Origin: JASJHI01 sp965371355
GTDB taxonomy: Bacteria; Actinomycetota; Acidimicrobiia; Acidimicrobiales; Ilumatobacteraceae
Assembly: GCA_965371355.1 (NCBI GenBank)
Contig: CBDUYD010000037.1
Span: forward strand, 1-20,144
Direction: 5' to 3'
Length of the DNA: 20,144 nucleotides
The notes below the pieces were generated by a model. It searched no databases. It had not been told where the DNA came from and saw only the letters and a list, made by a program, of their open reading frames with translations. Positions 16,013 through 20,144 of the stretch are shown in pieces. Numbering within the stretch: the stretch's first letter is position 1; each line of letters starts with the position of its first letter. Made by a program: the position numbers and the translations under genes.

Positions 16013-16357
16013 TTACTCGGTCGCCTTCGGGTGGCCGACACTCGCGTCGGTCATCCATACCGCCCAGCGGTCGTCGTCGATGCAGTACCAGATCCGGCCG
16101 CCGGCCGTGACTTCGTACTGCCACTGCTCCATCTCCACACCGTTCACCAACCTCGAGCCGAGCGATCCCTTGAGCGGATGCTGCCGCGAGTCCCGTCGGC
16201 GAGGATCGGTCGTGATTCGTTCCCACGAGTTTCGGGCGTTGGCGGGAGCAGCCGAGCAGATCTGCTCCCAGCCCTTGACGGCGTCATTCGTCGCGAATCG
16301 GAAATCCCAGCCACCCGCCGTCGGTGGTGGGGGCACACGCTCCTGGCGCTCTGGCAC
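16013..16357 (-). CDS. RelE/ParE-like toxin-type protein
   Basis: 114 residues. The C-terminal half has the look of a RelE-fold toxin: QHPLKGSLGSR, EQWQYEVTAGGRIWYCIDDD and VGHPKATE correspond to the LKG, the central YRV-type strand, the basic-aromatic catalytic strand and the final strand of RelE/HigB-like proteins. The N-terminal WDFRFATNDAVKGWEQICS and NARNSWERITTDPRRR form the expected two helices. Such toxins cut mRNA at the ribosome or inhibit gyrase; which applies is unknown. The likely start is the GTG at 16357, seven bases after the upstream gene's stop. The gene is second in an operon with a 151-residue partner (antitoxin-first order). Assignment rests on motif pattern only. Confidence 0.65.
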   Translation of the reverse strand: MPERQERVPPPPTAGGWDFRFATNDAVKGWEQICSAAPANARNSWERITTDPRRRDSRQHPLKGSLGSRLVNGVEMEQWQYEVTAGGRIWYCIDDDRWAVWMTDASVGHPKATE

Positions 16358-16363
16358 CGGATG

Positions 16364-16819
16364 TCAGGCCTCGGGAGCCGGCACGATGCCGCCCACGGTG
16401 TTGACCGCACCACGTAGGCGTCGGGCGAGGCGAGGGTCTGCGTGGATCTCTGCGGTGACCTTCCACTCGCGAAGCAGTCGGCCAACCGGCCCGTAGTTGC
16501 CGAGGTCGGAGACCGCGACGAGCGTGCGAGTCAGTTCGTCGGTGAACTCCTTCCGATCTCGCTTGGGCAGAAAGGTCGCCCAGGGGAACACGTCGTCGAT
16601 CGTGGCGTCGAGGCCGCCAGGGCTGTGGGCCAGCAGGTTGCGTAGGAGCCGAGCAAGCGCATCGAAGGCCTCAGCTCGCTCGTCGTCCCGATCCGCCTCG
16701 CTCAGGCGAAGCGACGGGGCGTTGCGGCGACGGAGCACCACGTCGTGCTCGGCAAGTTCCGCCACCACGTCATTGGGTTGGCGCAGAAACTCGGAGAATG
16801 GGCGCTCGACGACTCGCAT
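16364..16819 (-). CDS. Putative antitoxin with Phd-like N-terminus and long helical C-terminal domain
   Basis: 151 residues. The first 40 residues (RVVERPFSEFLRQPNDVVAEL, then DVVLRRRNAPSLRLS) resemble the N-terminal half of a Phd/YefM antitoxin: a helix with a SEFxR-like motif, then a strand-turn-strand with basic residues. Residues 45-150 form a separate, mostly helical region with DALARLLRNLLAHS, VFPWATFLPKRDRKEF and LLREWKVTAEIHADPRLARRL. I do not recognise that domain; it is longer than standard Phd tails. The gene precedes a RelE-like protein by six bases and has a promoter with a palindromic operator, both typical of antitoxins. No ribosome binding site precedes the ATG, which coincides with the predicted transcription start. 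Function is inferred from context. Confidence 0.6.
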   Translation of the reverse strand: MRVVERPFSEFLRQPNDVVAELAEHDVVLRRRNAPSLRLSEADRDDERAEAFDALARLLRNLLAHSPGGLDATIDDVFPWATFLPKRDRKEFTDELTRTLVAVSDLGNYGPVGRLLREWKVTAEIHADPRLARRLRGAVNTVGGIVPAPEA

Positions 16820-16825
16820 GCTCTC

Positions 16826-16853
16826 ACGTTATCTGAATTAGTTCAGACGTCAA
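16826..16853 (-). promoter_or_regulatory. Promoter with embedded palindromic operator for the RelE-like operon
   Basis: On the minus strand TTGACG (16853-16848) is a strong -35, and TAACGT (16831-16826) a fitting -10, with a 16-base spacer. The spacer is exactly the palindrome TCTGAA-CTAA-TTCAGA. The predicted start of transcription is at the ATG (16819), implying leaderless mRNA. Confidence 0.7.
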
Positions 16854-17076
16854 GAAGACCGAGCGCTCGCCCGCTGTCATCTGTGACTGGGCCATTGCCT
16901 CGACCGTCAGCCACGACCGTGAGCCCGAGCGGCCGGAGATACGGCCATCGCGGTCTCGTGTCCCGGTCGCGAGGTAGAGACCGGCGAGCGCTTCGGGCGC
17001 TGCGTTGGCCGTTCGAGGCCCGCCGTGTGGAACGCCCGGTACAGCGCGAGGTGCTCCTCGCGCGCAGGTCGGTGAG

Positions 17077-17744
17077 ATGGCTGAGATTGGCCTCGCTGGC
17101 GCACCGATCGCCTCTCGAAACGCAGCGCGCCGATGGGGCGCCGGCACCGCCGCGATCGCACGCACCCTGATCGCCGCTGACCAACCGCTCACCGGTGTGG
17201 CGATCGCCGACGCGGTCGGAGTCAGCCAACCGCGTGCCTCCCAGGTCCTCAAGCACTTCTTCGGCCACGACGCTGTGCGGGCGACCGCGGATGGGTACGT
17301 CGGTCGACCTTCGACGCTGCTCGACCTCTACGGGCAGCGGTCGCGTCCGCTGCTGATCGAGACCGAGTCGTATTGGTACAGCACTCGCCCGCGAGTTCGG
17401 AACAGGCGAAGCGCATCACTACGCGGGCACACGAGATCGACATCGACGTTTCCATCTCCGCCGACATCGCCCCCGACCTCCTCGTGCCCTGGCGGCACCC
17501 GATGCTCACCGTCAACTACACGAACGCCGCGCTCGACCTCGGCGGCGCCGGCTTCGTCCCGGCTCCCCCATGGCCGCGTGTCGTCGACGGATTGCCGCTC
17601 ACCGATCCGGTTCAACAGTGGTGCGATCTCCTCGACCTCGGCGGCGAGGCTCGCCAAGAAGCGGCCGATCGTCTCCGCGCAGCCATCGTCGGTCGGACCC
17701 TCGCTCGATGGCCACACCGCGCGTCGTGCTCCGAGCCTTGCTGA
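17077..17744 (+). pseudogene. Frameshifted winged-helix/HTH protein remnant
   Basis: The first part reads in one frame: RNAARRWGAGTAAIARTLI, then ADQPLTGVAIADAVGVSQPRASQVLKHF (a clear helix-turn-helix), then STLLDLYGQRSRPLLIETESYWYSTRP. The continuation SSEQAKRITTRAHEIDIDV, PDLLVPWRHPMLTVNYTN and PVQQWCDLLDLGGEARQEAADRLRAAIVG is in another frame. Losing one G near 17391 explains the switch. Its stop at 17742-17744 comes soon after a natural-looking end, and the stretch FVPAPPWPRVV may also lack an internal segment present in relatives. I know the family only as actinobacterial HTH proteins, possibly related to AbiEi-type regulators. The true N-terminus could lie upstream, but 16854-17076 gives no convincing reading frame. 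A sequencing error is the alternative. Confidence 0.65.
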
Positions 17745-17789
17745 CAATCGTTGACCAACGGGCTTCCGAGCCCCCAAACACGTTTCCCG

Positions 17790-17822
17790 AAAAGACGTTG
17801 GCCAGGGCTTATGCCCTGGCCA
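17790..17822 (-). terminator. Intrinsic terminator directly after the tRNA 3' fragment
   Basis: Perfect 10-bp arms (17799-17808 and 17813-17822, TGGCCAGGGC / GCCCTGGCCA) with loop ATAA on the minus strand, followed by ACGTCTTTTC. It sits two bases past the CCA end of the tRNA fragment, where a tRNA terminator belongs. Confidence 0.75.
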
Positions 17823-17824
17823 GC

Positions 17825-17850
17825 TGGTGTCGGAGGGGGACTTGAACTCC
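17825..17850 (-). tRNA. Partial tRNA 3' end (attachment-site core), not a functional tRNA
   Basis: The minus strand reads GGAG-TTCAAGT-CCCCC-TCCGACA-CCA: a T-loop, 3' T-stem, acceptor strand and CCA. The 5' side of the T-stem does not pair properly with CCCCC, the count to CCA is one short of a normal tRNA, and no 5' acceptor (GTCGGAG-like), D-arm or anticodon arm is found upstream. It looks like the duplicated 3' core left at the far end of an element integrated in a tRNA gene. The parent tRNA might be a Leu type, which is a guess. Confidence 0.65.
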
Positions 17851-17932
17851 GGATCGACGAGATCGCGTTGAGTGTCGTTTGGTGCCGTTTAGCCTGGTCA
17901 AAGCGTGTTTTCGACTGCCGCTCGTGCCGGCT

Positions 17933-18009
17933 GATGTCGTCTGATTCCCGCTGGTTTCGCCCCGTTCGCGGACATTTTCCTGACAAGTTGCTGACAAGCG
18001 ACACCTCGC
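17933..18009. repeat. Repeat B: att/arm-like sequence, partner of 15900-15975
   Basis: Shares about 76 aligned bases with repeat A. Contains two CTGACAAG units (17980-17987, 17991-17998), 11 bases apart. Lies about 85 bases inside the tRNA fragment, the position of integrase arm sites. The 287 bases from 17745 to 18031 hold only the terminator, tRNA fragment and this repeat. Confidence 0.75.
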
Positions 18010-18031
18010 TGGGGAGGTCGGTCGCGCCGGG

Positions 18032-18280
18032 TCAGGCGGAGGTGCGATCAAGCAGGTGACGGTTCTTCGCGACCGAGCCAGGAAGGATCGCGAAGTGGAT
18101 CTGGCCGTCGTCGTCGACGGCCACGACCCGCACGACCGCTTTCGCTGATTCGTTGCCAGCGAGAAGCATCGCTCCGGGTCGCACGCGGTCGGCATCACGC
18201 GCATCGGACAGCCTCGACCAGCCAAGGCCGTCATCGTCCTCGGCATTGAGATCTGCGATCACATCGAGATCGTCGATCAT
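18032..18280 (-). CDS. Hypothetical protein, 82 residues
   Basis: No family recognised. ATG 18280-18278 is preceded by an excellent AGGAGGAGG ribosome binding site about eight bases upstream, which decides this start over a longer fused frame. The protein is very acidic at its N-terminus (MIDDLDVIADLNAEDDDG), then has a compact beta-rich stretch: RVRPGAMLLAGNESAKAVVRV, AVDDDGQIHFAILPG, KNRHLLDR. This reads like a small SH3-like or barrel domain. No signal peptide or membrane segment. It follows the 126-residue frameshifted gene by 25 bases and is the last gene of an operon headed by an XRE regulator, so it may be an effector, accessory or immunity partner. Confidence 0.75.
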   Translation of the reverse strand: MIDDLDVIADLNAEDDDGLGWSRLSDARDADRVRPGAMLLAGNESAKAVVRVVAVDDDGQIHFAILPGSVAKNRHLLDRTSA

Positions 18281-18305
18281 CTTCGTGCCTCCTCCTCTTG
18301 CTACG

Positions 18306-18685
18306 TCAGTCTTCATGATACGGGTTGATCCAGACCTGGTGCCGACACGAGAGCAGCGCCTCAGTGCCCAGATCGAGATCGTCGAGCGTGTCGGTCTGGA
18401 GTGCCGGCGGTTTCGCCCGGTCGGTTCGAGACGAACGCCAACGCCTCGGAGATCTCCGACGCTCACGACCGTCAACTCAGCGAAGCGCACCAGCGGAGCC
18501 TGTTGCGCTAGTTCGTCGATCGTGGCTCCGCGCAGTGCGAACACGGAGGTTCCGAAGGTGCCGTAGACGTCATGCATCCGCATTGCGTCGGACCGGACAA
18601 TCGCCTCAGCGAGACGACCGCCGCGAAGCACAATCTCTTCATCATCGGCCAGCTCATCTCCCGGCCGAACAAATCGCTGCTTCAC
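18306..18685 (-). pseudogene. Hypothetical protein of about 126 residues, frameshifted in an A-run
   Basis: Starts MKQRFVRPGDELADDEEIVL and continues through RMHDVYGTFGTSVFALRG, TIDELAQQAPLVRFAELTVV and GVGVRLEPTGR. After that the open frame gives low-complexity Arg/Ser sequence, while a frame one base off gives a sensible end: KPPALQTDTLDDLDLGTEALL, CRHQVWINPYHED and a TGA at 18308-18306. Adding one A to the AAA run at 18413-18411 restores a 381-base gene. No known domain is recognised. It lies 24 bases after the XRE gene. It may be a real inactivation or a sequencing error. The apparent single 217-residue fusion with the next gene is an artefact of the frameshift. Confidence 0.72.
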
Positions 18686-18709
18686 GGCCTCGACGCTAGG
18701 GATCGACGC

Positions 18710-19201
18710 TCAGCGCCGAAGATCAATGAGCGCATCTCGGCGTTCGCTATCGGTCAGCACGCCCGCGAATGGAGAGCTCTGACGGAGGTCCCGAGCGAAT
18801 TGGTCGGTCGAGGTGAGCAGCGCCTCGACGTGAGCGGCGCCGAGAGCAAGCAAGGAGTCCCACACGTCGACCCACCGCTGCTCACTCGGCCCGATCGAAC
18901 GCGTCTTCATGATGTTCTCGCGAGCCTTCGCCAACACAGCAGCCGGATTCTCCCGGAGCTTTGCGGCGACAGCCGAACTGATCGCCAGAGATCGCCGTTC
19001 CTCGAACGTCAGCGCAGAAACGGCCGTCAACTCACACTGCATCGCAGCCAGCACGCGCTCCAATGTGTCGGCTTGTGGCGATACCTGCTCACGCTCGTAG
19101 GTGTTGATCCGTTCGCGCGAAGTCGCCGCCAGCCCGGCGAGTTGACCCTGCGTGAGTCCGAGCTCACGCCGCCGCCTGGTGATGAGGCCTCCAGAAGTCA
19201 T
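18710..19201 (-). CDS. XRE-family HTH transcriptional regulator
   Basis: 163 residues from ATG 19201-19199. The HTH domain occupies about residues 6-60: LITRRRRELGLTQGQLAGLA, TSRERINTYEREQVSPQADTL, with the usual recognition helix. The remaining 100 residues are helical (FEERRSLAISSAVAAKL, ENPAAVLAKARENI, RWVDVWDSLLALGAAHVEALL, FARDLRQSSPFAGVLTDSERR) and are of a kind seen in regulators linked to toxin-like modules. A palindrome TGTATC-n6-GATACA overlaps its promoter, so autorepression is likely. There is no ribosome binding site; the transcript appears leaderless. It heads an operon with two hypothetical genes and is divergent from VapB/VapC. Confidence 0.85.
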   Translation of the reverse strand: MTSGGLITRRRRELGLTQGQLAGLAATSRERINTYEREQVSPQADTLERVLAAMQCELTAVSALTFEERRSLAISSAVAAKLRENPAAVLAKARENIMKTRSIGPSEQRWVDVWDSLLALGAAHVEALLTSTDQFARDLRQSSPFAGVLTDSERRDALIDLRR

Positions 19202-19208
19202 ATTCGGG

Positions 19209-19237
19209 AATGTATCTGATCCGATACACCACGGCAA
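19209..19237 (-). promoter_or_regulatory. Promoter and palindromic operator of the XRE operon
   Basis: Minus strand: TTGCCG (19237-19232), 17-base spacer, TACATT (19214-19209), then ATG at 19201. The operator TGTATC-TGATCC-GATACA (19211-19228, plus strand) overlaps the spacer and -10 box. Confidence 0.65.
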
Positions 19238-19364
19238 GCGGCGGCGCGGCGTTCAGACCTCTGCGGTCGCGTTATTGCGCTCACGATATGTGCGGCACGC
19301 CTGGAGCGGATGCCGATCGAAATGCCGGATCGCAGTCGCCGCGCGTCAGTCGAAATCGCGACAG

Positions 19365-19380
19365 TGATATCATCTGATAC
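19365..19380 (+). promoter_or_regulatory. Palindromic operator upstream of vapB/vapC
   Basis: TATCA-TC-TGATA (19368-19379), overlapping a second palindrome TGATATCA (19365-19372), lies 23 bases before the vapB start. It shares GTATCwGAT with the XRE operator. VapB/VapC complexes normally repress at such sites. Confidence 0.6.
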
Positions 19381-19402
19381 CAACGAGTTGAAGGAGTGAA
19401 CG

Positions 19403-19624
19403 ATGAGCGACATCCTGATCCGCGATGTACCCGACGATGTGTTGGCGGCGATCGATGCCAAGGCGCGCAGTGCCGGCCTGTCTCGTACCGAGTACCTACG
19501 ACGGACCCTGGCCCGCGAGCGAAGTGAAGCACTCCTCGACGTCACCACCGACGATCTTTCAGCCTTCGCTGCCACGTTCGCCGACCTCGGCGATGACACC
19601 GTCATGGACGGCGCCTGGCGGTGA
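19403..19624 (+). CDS. vapB: VapB/FitA-type ribbon-helix-helix antitoxin
   Basis: 73 residues. The N-terminus SDILIRDVPDDVLAAIDAKA, then AGLSRTEYLRRTLARE, is the ribbon-helix-helix pattern of FitA-like VapB proteins (strand LIRDVP, helix A, helix B with SRTEYLR). The C-terminal LSAFAATFADLGDDTVMDGAWR supplies the toxin-binding tail. AAGGAG (19391-19396) six bases before ATG 19403 is a strong ribosome binding site, unlike the leaderless neighbours. Its stop overlaps the toxin GTG start as GTGA. Confidence 0.9.
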   Translation: MSDILIRDVPDDVLAAIDAKARSAGLSRTEYLRRTLARERSEALLDVTTDDLSAFAATFADLGDDTVMDGAWR

Positions 19625-20037
19625 CTACCTGGCTGATCGACAAGTCTGCTCTGTTACGGCTTGCCGCCAGCTCTGATACTGCGACGTGGGCGACCCGAAT
19701 CCAGCGCGGGCTCGTCCGCATCAGCACACTCACCCGTCTCGAGGTCGGCTTTTCTGCAAGGTCGGCGACCGAACTTCGACAGAGCGCGGTGAGGCCGCCG
19801 CTCGCGTCGATGCCCGTTGAGTACCTCACCCCGAGGATCGAGGACCGTGCAGTTGAAGTCCAACTTGCACTTGCCGACCGCGGCCGACATCGCGCTCCAT
19901 CGATCCCAGACCTCCTCATCGCTGCGACCGCCGAATCAGCCGGGCTTACCGTTCTTCATCTCGACAAGGACTTCGAGATCATCGCTGAGATCACCGGTCA
20001 ACCCGTCGAGCGGCTCGCCAACGCCCCCAGCACCTGA
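19621..20037 (+). CDS. vapC: VapC-type PIN-domain toxin
   Basis: 138 residues starting at the GTG that overlaps the antitoxin stop. The PIN acidic residues are present: D7 in WLIDKSALLRL, E41 in STLTRLEVGFSARS, D97 in SIPDLLIAATAE, and D115 or D117 in LHLDKDFEII. The length and the LIDKSAL and HRAPSIPDLLIAA patterns are typical of mycobacterial-style VapC endoribonucleases. It differs clearly from the other PIN toxin in this window (partnered by a Phd protein). The remaining 107 bases to the window end show no gene. Confidence 0.92.
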   Translation: MTTWLIDKSALLRLAASSDTATWATRIQRGLVRISTLTRLEVGFSARSATELRQSAVRPPLASMPVEYLTPRIEDRAVEVQLALADRGRHRAPSIPDLLIAATAESAGLTVLHLDKDFEIIAEITGQPVERLANAPST

Positions 20038-20144
20038 CTGCCGTTCCTCTTCCCGCCGATCATTCCGAACGCCCAACCTTCCGGCGCAAGCACGCATACC
20101 ACCTCGTCGTTCAGAGTGCCTCGACCGACTCGCGAACGGCACGT

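Larger units (their letters stand above)
17825..20144. mobile_element. Distal end of a probable tRNA-integrated genomic island
   Basis: In tRNA orientation the sequence upstream of a duplicated core is the element, so the island should run from 17825 to higher coordinates, past the window edge. The cargo visible is an XRE-led module and a VapB/VapC pair. No integrase is seen in the window. It should lie, with the intact tRNA, beyond the right end. Confidence 0.4.

Noticed and set aside
18032..18685. Single 217-residue protein
   Set aside because: Created by a frameshift fusing two genes; the second has its own ATG with a near-perfect ribosome binding site.

Overview
The window looks like a chromosome segment of a high-GC actinobacterium. 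Coding sequence is dense and strongly GC-rich at third codon positions, GTG starts are common, genes overlap as ATGA, GTGA or TGATG, and a DUF1876-type protein is present. The metabolic gene mix would suit a marine or soil Acidimicrobiia-like lineage, but that placement is an inference from content, not a match.

Positions 1-6196 (minus strand) hold a compact metabolic cluster. In transcription order it is a MaoC-type hydratase, an AMP-forming acyl-CoA ligase, an AhpD-like peroxidase-related protein, an M28 lipoprotein peptidase, and a bifunctional PutA proline/P5C dehydrogenase that runs off the left edge. The standout is the AhpD-like gene (3556-4113). It is interrupted by an in-frame TGA exactly where the second cysteine of the CxxC active site should be. 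The TGA is followed, at the spacing known from E. coli fdhF, by a perfect 7-bp stem with a GGUCU loop. This is best read as a CxxU selenoprotein with a bacterial SECIS element. If so, the two apparent short ORFs are one 185-residue protein.

Positions 6399-7944 (plus) carry an adenosine-deaminase-family gene and a DinB-like gene. A perfect-stem hairpin between convergent genes separates them from a minus-strand group (7999-9571): a PaaI-type thioesterase, a limonene-epoxide-hydrolase-family protein and a two-pore-loop-type K+ channel. Positions 9799-14699 (plus) encode a heterodimeric ABC exporter, with one degenerate and one canonical ATP site split between subunits, and a cytochrome P450. 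The P450 is followed by a perfect 20-bp-arm palindrome.

From about 14.8 kb to the right edge the content is accessory. There is a DUF1876 protein, a Phd/VapC pair, a RelE-like toxin with an unusual long antitoxin-like partner, and a frameshifted HTH pseudogene. A tRNA 3'-end fragment follows with its own terminator hairpin, flanked by one of two ~76-bp diverged repeats that carry 11-bp-period direct repeats (likely integrase att/arm sites). Beyond it are an XRE regulator heading a three-gene module of unknown function and a VapB/VapC pair. This is consistent with the distal end of a tRNA-integrated island extending beyond the right edge. Several operons here appear to be transcribed as leaderless mRNAs from promoters overlapped by palindromic operators.
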